In this document: in pieces, positions 47,301 to 55,197 of the stretch
How positions within the stretch are numbered: the first letter of the stretch is position 1
Layout of the letters: each line of letters opens with the position of its first letter
Assembly: GCA_900318335.1 (NCBI GenBank)
Contig: ONKF01000002.1
Location: forward strand, 1 to 64,000
Reading direction: 5' to 3'
Source: an uncultured Prevotellaceae bacterium
GTDB lineage: Bacteria > Bacteroidota > Bacteroidia > Bacteroidales > Muribaculaceae
Length of the DNA: 64,000 nucleotides
Notes under the pieces: model-generated
What the model saw: the letters and a program-made list of their open reading frames with translations, nothing else
Databases searched by the model: none
What the model was told of the DNA's origin: nothing
Position numbers and translations under genes: made by a program

Positions 47301-47865
47301 CACCGCCAGTGACAATGTGGCCATGAACCTGCAGCCCAACTCGATCATGAACGGCTTGAATCTGATGTTGGATGGTGGTAAGCCTTCCTATAATGATATC
47401 GCCAGCTACGTCACTGCGGGTACCGACGGCAAGTCGCTCAGTGTTGAGTATCCCTTGAACAATATTGCCGAGGGTGTACACACCCTCACGTTTACAGTTA
47501 CCGACCTGATGGGACTGCGCGCTACACGCACTATCACCTTTGCCGTGGGGCAGAAGGGCGTTTCGACCATGACCGCCGACAAGTTGCCGGTATACGGTGG
47601 TGAGACGGTCAACTTTGATGTCGAGTCAACCTTGCATGGCAATCCCGAGTATGTGGTGCGCGTGACCGATGCTGTGGGAAAACTCGTGTGGAAAACCACA
47701 ACCTCCAGTTTTCCTGTAGCATGGAACTTGACCGACTTGAATGGTAATAAGGTGCCTGCTGGCATGTACCGCTACTATGGCACCTATGTCGATGGTCAGG
47801 TCCATGGTGGTACCCCCATCAAGGAGTTGATTGTCCTCGACCCCGTCAAGACAGCCAACCGATAG
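44395..47865 (+). CDS. PorU-like C25 cysteine peptidase/sortase, paralog 4
   Basis: A 1156-aa exported protein with a signal peptide to about residue 25 (ALAFD). The N-terminal PorU-like opening and the C25 domain are present, with His660 in AYVGHAG and Cys694 in LTSCCNVAHF. It is more diverged than paralogs 2 and 3. The region between DNA positions 46240 and 46330 differs most, reading ALAGAGLNRMPATEA where the others have an NVQF segment. That stretch precedes the catalytic His and could affect specificity. Tail: FPVAWNLTDLNGNKVPAGMYRYY. It is the last gene of the paralog 3-4 operon and ends at a strong terminator. Confidence 0.84.
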   Translation: MLKPTFLQVVITAMMALLCVDVALAFDVSQYAIQSKLATGKWVKISIPENGVYEITYDELRAMGFSDPDRVRIYGNGGYGINEKLDGKAVDDIKPVPVLRTNGKLCFYGKGNIQFTLTGGASMPRFARALNYYSLEGCYFLTEESATEVSVPMSEPITVTSPVDNFNCLNYFYHEKELESVSRTGREMLGENMMLGKVKVDIRMPGIADSSIVVSTAVAAANSAVNSYVNATIACGGITDTVPFSTSISRIGTVGKYDYYFFATPYARLKLSRPDERARFEPFLTFSATGTPELTMARLDYLILTYSRRNVIKADENGQLLMGYGRILGNERFMLPDATSTTVVWSVSDPSNPVSMPLIRYDEHSNHGYYFSAPNELNALFVAFDPAQQLKKISSYEPIENQNLHGLQTPELLIITDKMYRDQAERVASLHRAVDGIDVEVVNQDQVFNEFSSGTRDAMGYRLFCKMLYDRDPGKFKNLLLFGNGTIDNRGILGLSRGSLLTYQTVNCNTEDFSYTSDDFFGMLADNSGTNIASDKLSIGVGRMTCTNLAEAKSNVDKLVEYYATPDYGVWRNNTLVITDDSPNKGEFMFEGEGYKNQIDNEQHTGMHVTTVHGSQYPRDSTRYEALAGAGLNRMPATEAKDFLTRCLKGGQYFGAYVGHAGSICFTKFIDMWTLGDVMSTTYKNLPILLTSCCNVAHFDHGARGIAEQMFLKRDGGAIALITSSRMVLAGDNDILSKRLLQRLFSYHETGKMTTLGEALKEAKLLYPSTNYNKMKFLLLGDPAIKFNYPVSRFNITNINGTAMTDSTVTAKIAPLQRFTIEAKVVNDEGNVDRSFNGDATVTLYDKQVLFTNMSFSSVGAYINRDIYFNRDKLGEISGRVVNGVFRGSMIVPADVKASREKVLLRVYAHRDNSSEMVNGFTKQVTMLPFDQNNAINDNEAPVINAMYINDEASFADGECVGANSMLYITASDNVAMNLQPNSIMNGLNLMLDGGKPSYNDIASYVTAGTDGKSLSVEYPLNNIAEGVHTLTFTVTDLMGLRATRTITFAVGQKGVSTMTADKLPVYGGETVNFDVESTLHGNPEYVVRVTDAVGKLVWKTTTSSFPVAWNLTDLNGNKVPAGMYRYYGTYVDGQVHGGTPIKELIVLDPVKTANR

Positions 47866-47893
47866 GCTCCCGCCTACAAGAGGGTATATAAAA

Positions 47894-47937
47894 TATTGCG
47901 GCTGCATCCAGATGGATGTAGCCGCAATACTTGTTTT
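47894..47937. terminator. Bidirectional terminator after the PorU-like cluster
   Basis: A 16-bp stem (47894-47909 with 47914-47929, one G-T pair), a tight 4-base loop and a T-rich tail. It separates paralog 4 from the convergent ferredoxin gene. Confidence 0.88.
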
Positions 47938-47954
47938 GTTGTTTGTAATCGAAA

Positions 47955-48125
47955 TTATTCGCCGGGAGCGATAGCACCAGTGGGGCATGCATCAGCGCAG
48001 GTACCGCAGTCCAAGCAGGTGTCGGGATCAATCTTGTAGATGTCGCCCTCAGAGATTGCGTCGGCGGGACATACTGACTGGCAAGTTCCACATGCTACGC
48101 AGCTATCAGAAATTACATAAGCCAT
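47955..48125 (-). CDS. Bacterial-type 2[4Fe-4S] ferredoxin
   Basis: A 56-aa protein, MAYVISDSCVACGTC at the start and PTGAIAPGE at the end. Two complete cluster motifs are present: CVACGTCQSVCP and CLDCGTCADACP, each CxxCxxCxxxCP. It carries low-potential electrons in the cytosol, for example for pyruvate:ferredoxin oxidoreductase. It is a lone minus-strand gene. A TACATTTG box lies about 55 bases upstream on the minus strand (48187-48180). Confidence 0.95.
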   Translation of the reverse strand: MAYVISDSCVACGTCQSVCPADAISEGDIYKIDPDTCLDCGTCADACPTGAIAPGE

Positions 48126-48179
48126 ATTAGTGTGATTTTAAAGTGAAATAGTTAATAATTTAAATAGTAAACAGTGCCA

Positions 48180-48187
48180 CAAATGTA
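48180..48187 (-). promoter_or_regulatory. Probable -7 box for the ferredoxin gene
   Basis: TACATTTG on the minus strand, 54 bases before the ATG. No -33 box at standard spacing is seen. Confidence 0.45.
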
Positions 48188-48281
48188 CTGCTTTTATTTG
48201 ATTTGATAAGCTTTTTTTGATTTTTTTTCTTTTGCGATGATTGTTTTTTGTTGATAATGCCTTTTTCTCACTTATTTTTTG

Positions 48282-48289
48282 TACCTTTG
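48282..48289 (+). promoter_or_regulatory. Probable -7 box for the SUI1 gene
   Basis: TACCTTTG, 49 bases before the ATG at 48339. A -33 match at standard spacing is lacking. Confidence 0.5.
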
Positions 48290-48338
48290 ATGTGAGAGAA
48301 ACATGAAAGTTTAATTGATACCAAATTTTTTTATAGCA

Positions 48339-48698
48339 ATGAACTCCATCGACTGGAAAGATGCATTAGGCAAGGCGTTTAACGTGCCTGTTCCCGACAA
48401 TAATAACACTGATCCTGAGCCTCAAGATGAGCCCGATAAGGGAGATGCCCTGCAACAGCAGGGTAAGGCACGTCTCGACATCCTGCTCGAGCGCAAGGGC
48501 CGTGCGGGCAAGCAGGCCACAATCGTGACGGGATTCACCTGTGATGACGAGGCCCTCAAGGCCGTGGCTTCGCGCTTGAAGTCGACTTTGGGCGTCGGGG
48601 GTAGTGCGCGTGGGGGAGAGATATTGATCCAGGGGGACTTCCGCCAGCGGGTACTCGATCAACTCGTCGCTATGGGCTTCAAAGCCCGCATCATCTGA
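48339..48698 (+). CDS. SUI1/eIF1-family translation factor (YciH-like)
   Basis: A 119-aa cytosolic protein. The N-terminal 45 residues are acidic and probably disordered. The C-terminal 70 residues form the SUI1 domain, with KQATIVTGFTCDDEALKAVASRLKS, then LGVGGSARGGEILIQGD and a final LVAMGFKARII. Bacterial YciH-type proteins are thought to affect start-codon choice. Start set at ATG 48339. The helicase-nuclease gene begins 55 bases downstream and may share the transcript. Confidence 0.9.
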   Translation: MNSIDWKDALGKAFNVPVPDNNNTDPEPQDEPDKGDALQQQGKARLDILLERKGRAGKQATIVTGFTCDDEALKAVASRLKSTLGVGGSARGGEILIQGDFRQRVLDQLVAMGFKARII

Positions 48699-48753
48699 TT
48701 TTATTATAAATGTGTAATCATTTCCCCATCTCAACTCACTTGACTATAGTAGC

Positions 48754-51700
48754 ATGACAAACGACAATCAGCGCAATCTGCTGGTCATGAAGGCATCGGC
48801 AGGCTCGGGCAAGACCTATAACCTGGCATTACAGTACATCAAGCAACTGCTTTTCACCACTGGTGATGGCGGCCGCCTTGTGCCCCGACGTGCTCCGGGC
48901 GATGAGCGCATCCTCAACGCCCATCGTCAGTTGCTGGCCATTACATTTACCAACAAGGCCACCGACGAGATGAAAGAACGCATCGTCACCGAATTGTATA
49001 ATCTGGCCCAGCCGGGCGCCGAGAGCGATTATCTGGATGGCTTTATCAGCCAGTCGGGCTTGAGTGAGGCAGAGGTAAGGTCGCTGTCGCGCCAGGCCCT
49101 GAACGAGTTGCTGTTTGATTACAGCAACTTCAATGTGAGCACGATTGACTCGTTTTTCCAGACCATCCTGCGTAACTTCGCCCGTGAGCTGGACCGTGAT
49201 TTCAACTATGATATCGAGCTTGAGGAGAAGTATGCCGTGAGGGTGGCGATACACAACTTCCTGCTCTCCTTGGGGCAGGAAGGCAAGCCTACTCAAGTGG
49301 ACAAGTGGGTGCAGGAGTATCAGCGCCACCAGATGCGTGGTGATGCCCAAAAAAAGAGTTGGCGCTTCTTTGAGGACGGCGGCAGCTTCTTCAAGTTTGC
49401 CAAGCAGATGAACAGCGAGCTCTTCCGCAACAAGATGGATGAAATCCGTGACTACTTGGGCCACATGGATGATAATGGGGAGTTTGTGAACGATTTCAGC
49501 AAGATCACCGCTTTCAAGCAGTTTATCCACGGCACCATCGAGAGCATCAATGACGATGTCAATCAGGTGCTCGATGAACTCAGGCGGGAACTGCAACCGT
49601 TTGCCAGTGGACTGAGATATTCGCTAAAGAACTGGTTCTTTGACGAGGATGTGCATAAGCCGTTAACTGACAGCCTGCTGGGTGCAGACCTGGATAAAAT
49701 CGCTACTCAGTTCAAGGTGGATGTCAAACCCTCCACTGACGTGCTGGAGAGGGTGCAGCAACTGGTGAAGCGCTTTTATGACATCAGGTTATATATCCCT
49801 TATTATGAGAAGGTGGAGAGTAAGCTGGGTTTGCTGGGTCTGATAGCGATGGTTGATGTCTTCCTGGAGCGTTACCGTCATGAGACCAACTCTATCCTCA
49901 TCGGTGACACCAACCAGCTGATTGGCACGGTTCTCGATAGCGGTTCTCCCTTCGTCTATGAACGCGTGGGCACGATGATTTCCCACTTCATGATCGATGA
50001 GTTCCAGGATACGAGTACCAAGCAGTACGAGAACTTCCGTGGCCTGCTCCAGGAAAGTCTTGCCAATGGCAACTTCAATATGCTCATCGGTGATGCCAAG
50101 CAGTCGATTTACCGTTTCCGTAATGCCGACCCCACGGTCTTTCGTGAGAAAGTGAATGCCGACTTCGCCCGCGACTACTATATGCCGCCCGTCAAGGACG
50201 GTGCGCCCTCGTCGGTCAATTACCGCAGTTCGAGAAACATTGTCGAGTTCAATAACAGCCTGTTTGAGTTCGTAAGGCAGCGCTATGCGGGCAATACAGC
50301 AGTAGAGATTACCTATCAGGACGTTAAGCAAGGGTTGCCCGATAACGTTGATGTGAAAAAAGTGCCGGGTTACGTCCGTGTGATAACCGATAACTACAGT
50401 TTCTTCACTGGCATCGAACAGGATGGACAGCCCGATGTCCTCGAAATCCTGCCCGATTACCTGCTCAAGCTGCATGAGCGTTACCCTTGGGGCAAAATCG
50501 GCATTCTGGTCAACGCCAATTCCGAGAGCAACAAGATAGTCGAGCACATCCTGCAGCACAACAGGACCAACCCCGACCGTCGCATCGACATCATTTCGGG
50601 CGAGTCATTACTGCTGAGCAACTCCTCGGTGGTCAGGCGCATCATTACCATGTTGCGTTTTATCGACATCAGTCAGTATGGGACCAGCGACGAGGACGAT
50701 GAGGCAGCGGCCGACCTCAAGGATAAATACATCGCGAGAAGACTGAAAAAAGAGGCCAGCGACCAGCGTCTCTATACTATACTTGGCGAATTTATCAAGC
50801 GCCAAGACCCCGAGTTGAGCCATGATGCCGATGCCAACGGCAAGATACTGGAAGAATGCTTGCAGGACCTTGATAGCAACGGCGCTTCTATGGGAGAGGC
50901 GGGAGATGCTGCCGACGACCGTTTCCAGGGCCTGTTGCAGAGACTGTTGCCGCCTGGTGATGAACTTGCAACGCTGGTGAGCATCGTCGAGACGATTATT
51001 GCCTACTTCCGTGCCGAGCAGGCCCAGGGCAGTGACGTCGATCGTGAAACGGCCTTCCTGCTTGCGTTCCAGGATACCGTCATGCAGTTCTCATCGATGC
51101 GCAATGGCGGCACCATTAGAGAGTTCCTGAAGTTCTGGGACGAGAAGAAAGGCACCCTCTCGGTGAATTCTCCGTCTTCGAGCGATGCCATCAATATCAT
51201 GACCATTCACAAGGCCAAAGGACTGGAATTTGATTGCGTGGTGATACCCTATGCCACATGGGAACTCAATAACAGCAAGCGGGAGGTAGAGTACTGGATG
51301 CCGCGTGAGGCCTTCATGGATACCCTGGTGCCTCCTTACATCTGTGATGAGGAACTGGTGCCGCCGCTCATGAATGTGAACAAGTCGGCATTGGCCAAGT
51401 TATATGACAACGGTCAGTTGGGGCCACGGGCCCGGGCTTTTGTGGAAGAGCAGCGTTCGGCGGTCATTATCGATAAATTGAATAAGACCTATGTCGCGTT
51501 CACCCGCCCGCGTTCCGAGTTGCACCTCTTCTGTGGCACCACCGACAATGACCTGAGGTCGTTACTTCGGGACTTCGCTGCCGACGAGAATAGTGCCTTG
51601 TCCGCCATCCTGGATGCTCAGGGTGAACCCACGGGATGGTATGAGTGCGGAGTCATGTCCTCGCGCGAGGAATTGGACAGCAAGCGCAACGAAAAGCCCG

Positions 51701-52293
51701 TCAAGGCCATCCAGTGCCCCATTTCCCAGTACCGTGTGAGTGACACGACCCTGGATTTGGGCGTCAGGGTGGATCATGCCTCCAGTTCGTGCATCGATTC
51801 GGGTATCAGGCTGCACAGTGTCATGAGCGGTATCCGCGACCGTGGTGATGCCCAGCGTGTCATCGCTGCCGCCATCAAGCACGGCGTCATTACCAGCGAC
51901 GAGGATGACCCCTGCAGTGTGGATAGTGTCAATGAACACGTGCTGCGTCCCATCCTGGATGAGAAGTGCCGTGCCGCCGCATGGTTTGACCCTGCCAACA
52001 AGGTGTATAGCGAGCGTACAATTACCACGTTGAGTGACAATATCTGGGCCAAGGACGGTATCGAGAACGTGCGTCCCGACCGCATCATCCTCCGTCCCGA
52101 CGGGCAGATTATCGTCATTGACTACAAGAGCGGCCAGCGTAATGACAAGGAGCACCTGAACAAGCTGAACAAGTACATGAGAAATGTAAGTGCCGTCTTC
52201 CCCGGCGTCCCTGTCGTGGGCCGTCTCTGGTACACCACCCTTGACCTTATTCTCGACCACAACGGCAAGCCACTGAGCTACGACCTGCCATAG
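48754..52293 (+). CDS. AddA/RecB-like UvrD-family helicase-nuclease
   Basis: An 1179-aa DNA repair enzyme. The Walker A motif ASAGSGKT is at residues 14-21, and motif Ia is ITFTNKATDEMKERI. The Walker B region is MIDEFQDTS, motif III is IGDAKQSIYRFRNADP, and the late motifs are TIHKAKGLEFDCVVIP and TYVAFTRPRSELHLF. The C-terminal 150 residues hold a RecB-type PD-(D/E)xK nuclease with PDRIILRPDGQIIVIDYKSG. Such enzymes resect double-strand breaks for RecA. A separate AddB-type partner usually lies next to it; here the neighbours are a SUI1 factor and argS. Confidence 0.9.
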   Translation: MTNDNQRNLLVMKASAGSGKTYNLALQYIKQLLFTTGDGGRLVPRRAPGDERILNAHRQLLAITFTNKATDEMKERIVTELYNLAQPGAESDYLDGFISQSGLSEAEVRSLSRQALNELLFDYSNFNVSTIDSFFQTILRNFARELDRDFNYDIELEEKYAVRVAIHNFLLSLGQEGKPTQVDKWVQEYQRHQMRGDAQKKSWRFFEDGGSFFKFAKQMNSELFRNKMDEIRDYLGHMDDNGEFVNDFSKITAFKQFIHGTIESINDDVNQVLDELRRELQPFASGLRYSLKNWFFDEDVHKPLTDSLLGADLDKIATQFKVDVKPSTDVLERVQQLVKRFYDIRLYIPYYEKVESKLGLLGLIAMVDVFLERYRHETNSILIGDTNQLIGTVLDSGSPFVYERVGTMISHFMIDEFQDTSTKQYENFRGLLQESLANGNFNMLIGDAKQSIYRFRNADPTVFREKVNADFARDYYMPPVKDGAPSSVNYRSSRNIVEFNNSLFEFVRQRYAGNTAVEITYQDVKQGLPDNVDVKKVPGYVRVITDNYSFFTGIEQDGQPDVLEILPDYLLKLHERYPWGKIGILVNANSESNKIVEHILQHNRTNPDRRIDIISGESLLLSNSSVVRRIITMLRFIDISQYGTSDEDDEAAADLKDKYIARRLKKEASDQRLYTILGEFIKRQDPELSHDADANGKILEECLQDLDSNGASMGEAGDAADDRFQGLLQRLLPPGDELATLVSIVETIIAYFRAEQAQGSDVDRETAFLLAFQDTVMQFSSMRNGGTIREFLKFWDEKKGTLSVNSPSSSDAINIMTIHKAKGLEFDCVVIPYATWELNNSKREVEYWMPREAFMDTLVPPYICDEELVPPLMNVNKSALAKLYDNGQLGPRARAFVEEQRSAVIIDKLNKTYVAFTRPRSELHLFCGTTDNDLRSLLRDFAADENSALSAILDAQGEPTGWYECGVMSSREELDSKRNEKPVKAIQCPISQYRVSDTTLDLGVRVDHASSSCIDSGIRLHSVMSGIRDRGDAQRVIAAAIKHGVITSDEDDPCSVDSVNEHVLRPILDEKCRAAAWFDPANKVYSERTITTLSDNIWAKDGIENVRPDRIILRPDGQIIVIDYKSGQRNDKEHLNKLNKYMRNVSAVFPGVPVVGRLWYTTLDLILDHNGKPLSYDLP

Positions 52294-52410
52294 ACGATGC
52301 GCTGTCATCACTTGCCGGAAATGTGTCTGAGGGGGACCTTGGAATACTGTAATACAAGTGAAAACGGCAAAAACTGGCATGCAAAGGCTATAAGCTAACA
52401 GCTTTTTTTG

Positions 52411-52418
52411 TACCTTTG
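52411..52418 (+). promoter_or_regulatory. Probable -7 box for argS
   Basis: TACCTTTG, 40 bases before the argS ATG. A small hairpin (AAGCT, AAC, AGCTT plus T run) just upstream may end the helicase transcript. Confidence 0.5.
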
Positions 52419-52458
52419 CAGTTTGAATCGTTGATAACAATAAAATCACTTATAGATT

Positions 52459-54243
52459 ATGTCGATTGATAATATACTTGCACAGGCTACCGCAGCAGCG
52501 GTCAAGGAGTTGTATGGCGTGGATTTCCCCGCCGAGAAGATTGTTCCCCAGACGACCAAAAAGGAGTTTGAGGGTAACGAGACCATTGTCGTGTTCCCCT
52601 TCCTGAAGGCGTCCCATAAGGCTCCCGATGTGACCGCTCAGGAGATAGGCGAGCACATGCTGGCCCACTGCGATGCTGTCGAGAAGTTTAACGTCATCAA
52701 GGGCTTCTTGAACATCACCATCAAGCCGTCGTTCTGGACTGGCGTGCTGCAACACGTGGCTTCTACCCCCAACTATGGCTTCAAGCCCGTGACCGACGAC
52801 AGCCAGCTGGTGATGATCGAGTACTCCTCGCCTAACACCAACAAGCCCTTGCACCTGGGACACGTGCGCAACAATCTGCTGGGTTACAGCTTGTCGTGCA
52901 TCATGGAGGCCAATGGTTACAAGGTGGTCAAGACCAATATCGTCAATGACCGTGGTATCCACATCTGCAAGTCAATGCTCGCTTGGCTCAAGTGGGGCAA
53001 CGGCGAAACGCCCGAATCGACCGGCAAGAAGGGTGACCACCTGATTGGTGACTTCTATGTGGCATTTGACAAACATTATAAGGCCCAGATCAGGGAACTT
53101 GTTGAGAAGGGTATGAGCCCCGAGGAAGCCGAGAAGCAGGCTCCTCTCATCCAGGAGGCACACGACATGCTGCGCCGCTGGGAGGCTGGCGACCCCGAGG
53201 TGCGCGCCTTGTGGGAGAAGATGAACAATTGGGTATATGCCGGCTTTGATGAGACCTATAAGCGCATGGGCGTATCGTTCGATAAGATCTACTACGAGAG
53301 CGACACCTATCTGGTGGGTCGCGACACCGTGCTTGAGGGCCTTGAGAAGGGTCTGTTCTACCGCAAGGAGGACAATAGCGTGTGGGCCGACCTCACTCCC
53401 GACGGCTTGGACCACAAGCTGCTGCTGCGCAGTGACGGTACTTCGGTCTATATGACCCAGGACATCGGCACCGCCCAGTTGCGCTACAAGGATTATCCCA
53501 TCGACCGCATGATCTACGTCGTGGGTAATGAGCAGAACTACCACTTCCAGGTGCTCTCGCTGCTGCTCGATAAGCTGGGCTTCAAGTGGGGCAAGGACCT
53601 GGTGCACTTCTCCTATGGTATGGTCGAGCTGCCCAACGGCAAGATGAAATCCCGCGAGGGTACCGTTGTCGATGCAGATGAACTCATGGATGAGATGATT
53701 GCCACTGCCACCGACATGGCCAATGAGCCTGGCCGCCTTCAGGGTGTGCCCGAGGACGAGCGCGACGACGTGCTCCGCATGATCGGTCTGGGTGCCTTGA
53801 AGTACTTCATCCTCAAGGTGGACCCGAGGAAGACCATGCTGTTCGACCCCAGCGAGTCCATCGACTTCAACGGCAACACTGGACCCTTCATCCAGTACAC
53901 CTATGCCCGCATCCAGTCCGTACTGCGCAAGTGCTGCGAGGACTATAAGGCCATGGATATCAGTGCGGTGGCGCCGAATGAGAAAGAGACATCGCTCATC
54001 CAGCGTCTCGCCGACTTCACCACTGTTGTCGCCGATGCCGGCCGCAACTACAGCCCCGCGCTCATTGCCAACTACGTTTATGACTTGGCCAAGGAGTATA
54101 ACCAGTTCTATCACGACTGCAGCATCCTCAAGGAGCAGGACACCGCTGTGCGCTGCTTCCGCCAGTTGTTGAGTGAAACGGTTGCCGACGTCATCAAGCG
54201 GGGAATGTCGCTCCTGGGTATTGAAATGCCCAATAGGATGTAA
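52459..54243 (+). CDS. argS: Arginyl-tRNA synthetase
   Basis: A 594-aa class I aminoacyl-tRNA synthetase that charges tRNA-Arg. The N-terminal Arg-tRNA recognition domain covers about 1-110. The HIGH signature is in SSPNTNKPLHLGHVRNN (HLGH). The KMSK equivalent is KMKSREGTVV, a variant common in ArgRS. The helical anticodon-binding domain begins at about 465 and ends near LLGIEMPNRM. Length is normal. It is probably a single-gene unit; the following gene has its own unusual promoter. Confidence 0.97.
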   Translation: MSIDNILAQATAAAVKELYGVDFPAEKIVPQTTKKEFEGNETIVVFPFLKASHKAPDVTAQEIGEHMLAHCDAVEKFNVIKGFLNITIKPSFWTGVLQHVASTPNYGFKPVTDDSQLVMIEYSSPNTNKPLHLGHVRNNLLGYSLSCIMEANGYKVVKTNIVNDRGIHICKSMLAWLKWGNGETPESTGKKGDHLIGDFYVAFDKHYKAQIRELVEKGMSPEEAEKQAPLIQEAHDMLRRWEAGDPEVRALWEKMNNWVYAGFDETYKRMGVSFDKIYYESDTYLVGRDTVLEGLEKGLFYRKEDNSVWADLTPDGLDHKLLLRSDGTSVYMTQDIGTAQLRYKDYPIDRMIYVVGNEQNYHFQVLSLLLDKLGFKWGKDLVHFSYGMVELPNGKMKSREGTVVDADELMDEMIATATDMANEPGRLQGVPEDERDDVLRMIGLGALKYFILKVDPRKTMLFDPSESIDFNGNTGPFIQYTYARIQSVLRKCCEDYKAMDISAVAPNEKETSLIQRLADFTTVVADAGRNYSPALIANYVYDLAKEYNQFYHDCSILKEQDTAVRCFRQLLSETVADVIKRGMSLLGIEMPNRM

Positions 54244-54272
54244 TTTCAGAATCATAGGTAGATAATGGTGCT

Positions 54273-54288
54273 TGGCACGATTTTTGCT
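54273..54288 (+). promoter_or_regulatory. Sigma-54 (-24/-12) promoter for the Bax-inhibitor-1 gene
   Basis: TGGCACG, four bases, TTGCT is an exact match to the sigma-54 consensus, with GG and GC separated by the required 10 bases. Transcription would start near 54299, giving a leader of about 34 bases before the ATG at 54333. It lies 29 bases after the argS stop. Sigma-54 promoters need an enhancer-binding activator, whose site I could not identify. Confidence 0.75.
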
Positions 54289-54332
54289 GCCATTAACTGA
54301 AAGCAAAGGAGTAAATAATAAAAGTTAATGAT

Positions 54333-55061
54333 ATGAACGAGTGGAATAATTTTAACAATGACGGCTATCAGACTGCCGTTCAAGCCGAGAACGAAATCAC
54401 GCTGCAGCGTTATGTTGCCGGTGTGATGCGTAAGGTGTATGGTAAGATGACGTTGGGCCTTCTGGTGACCGCCATCACTTCTTACCTGCTATTGTCGAGC
54501 CAAGCTGCAATGAGCCTCATATTCAGCTCATCTGCATCAATCTGGATTCTTTTTGCCGCTGAGCTCGGATTGGTAATCTACTTGAGTGCCCGCATCGACA
54601 AGTTGAGTACAGGCACGGCAACGGCCCTGTTCTACCTGTATAGTGCCCTGAACGGCATTGTCTTGGCCCCCATATTCATAGTCTATACTGGTGTGTCGAT
54701 TGCCACAACGTTTGCCATCACGGCAGGCACCTTCGGGGCGATGACCATCTTTGGCTACGTGACACGTCAGGACTTGTCCAAGATGGGTTCGTTCCTGTTT
54801 ATGGCCTTGATCGGTATGATTGTGTGCATGCTTGTGAACCTGTTCATGAAAAACGCGATGTTTGACATGCTCATCAGTGGTGCTTGCGTGCTCATCTTTG
54901 TTGGTCTTGCCGCTTGGGATACCCAGGCCATCAAGCGCCAGTGTGCCATGGCCGACCCCTCTGATTTGGGTAAGGTCGCCACGATGGGCGCCTTGAGCCT
55001 CTATCTGGACTTCATCAACCTGTTCCTGCATCTGCTCCGCTTCTTCGGCAGCCGCAACTGA
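54333..55061 (+). CDS. Bax-inhibitor-1/YccA-family membrane protein
   Basis: A 242-aa inner-membrane protein with about seven transmembrane segments from residue 40 onward, after a polar N-terminus (MNEWNNFNNDGYQTAVQAEN). Family signs are KVYGKMTLGLLVTAITSYLL, the FGYVTRQDLSKMGSFLFMAL segment and the late AAWDTQAIKR motif with its conserved Asp. Bacterial members include YccA, a modulator of the FtsH protease, and calcium-leak channels of the BsYetJ type. A stress or membrane-quality role fits the sigma-54 promoter in front. A terminator follows. Confidence 0.92.
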   Translation: MNEWNNFNNDGYQTAVQAENEITLQRYVAGVMRKVYGKMTLGLLVTAITSYLLLSSQAAMSLIFSSSASIWILFAAELGLVIYLSARIDKLSTGTATALFYLYSALNGIVLAPIFIVYTGVSIATTFAITAGTFGAMTIFGYVTRQDLSKMGSFLFMALIGMIVCMLVNLFMKNAMFDMLISGACVLIFVGLAAWDTQAIKRQCAMADPSDLGKVATMGALSLYLDFINLFLHLLRFFGSRN

Positions 55062-55083
55062 TGCGAGGATGACCTCATCATAG

Positions 55084-55124
55084 CCCCGACAACGACAATG
55101 CCGTTGCCGGGGTTGTTTTTTATT
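55084..55124 (+). terminator. Terminator of the Bax-inhibitor-1 gene
   Basis: CCCCGACAACG (55084-55094) pairs with CGTTGCCGGGG (55102-55112) with one mismatch, and TTGTTTTTTATT follows. Confidence 0.85.
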
Positions 55125-55132
55125 CGGGTAGT

Positions 55133-55163
55133 TTTGTTCGTTTGAGATAAAGTAGTATTTTTG
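55133..55163 (+). promoter_or_regulatory. Promoter for the alpha-amylase gene
   Basis: TTTG, 19 bases, TATTTTTG, an exact match ending 34 bases before the ATG. Confidence 0.8.
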
Positions 55164-55197
55164 TGGTGTTAATAACCAAAACAGAAAGGATGGAACT

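Noticed and set aside
32307..47865. Reading the C25 cluster as gingipain virulence proteases
   Set aside because: Length, N-terminal PorU-like region and FlgD-Ig tail match PorU-type sortases rather than the shorter gingipain layout with a cleaved sorting tail.
52972..54306. Minus-strand open frame of about 444 codons opposite argS
   Set aside because: argS is certain from its motifs; the antisense product has no recognisable domain and no promoter.
54333..55061. An apoptosis role suggested by the Bax-inhibitor name
   Set aside because: The name comes from eukaryotic relatives; bacterial members act in membrane proteostasis or ion leak.
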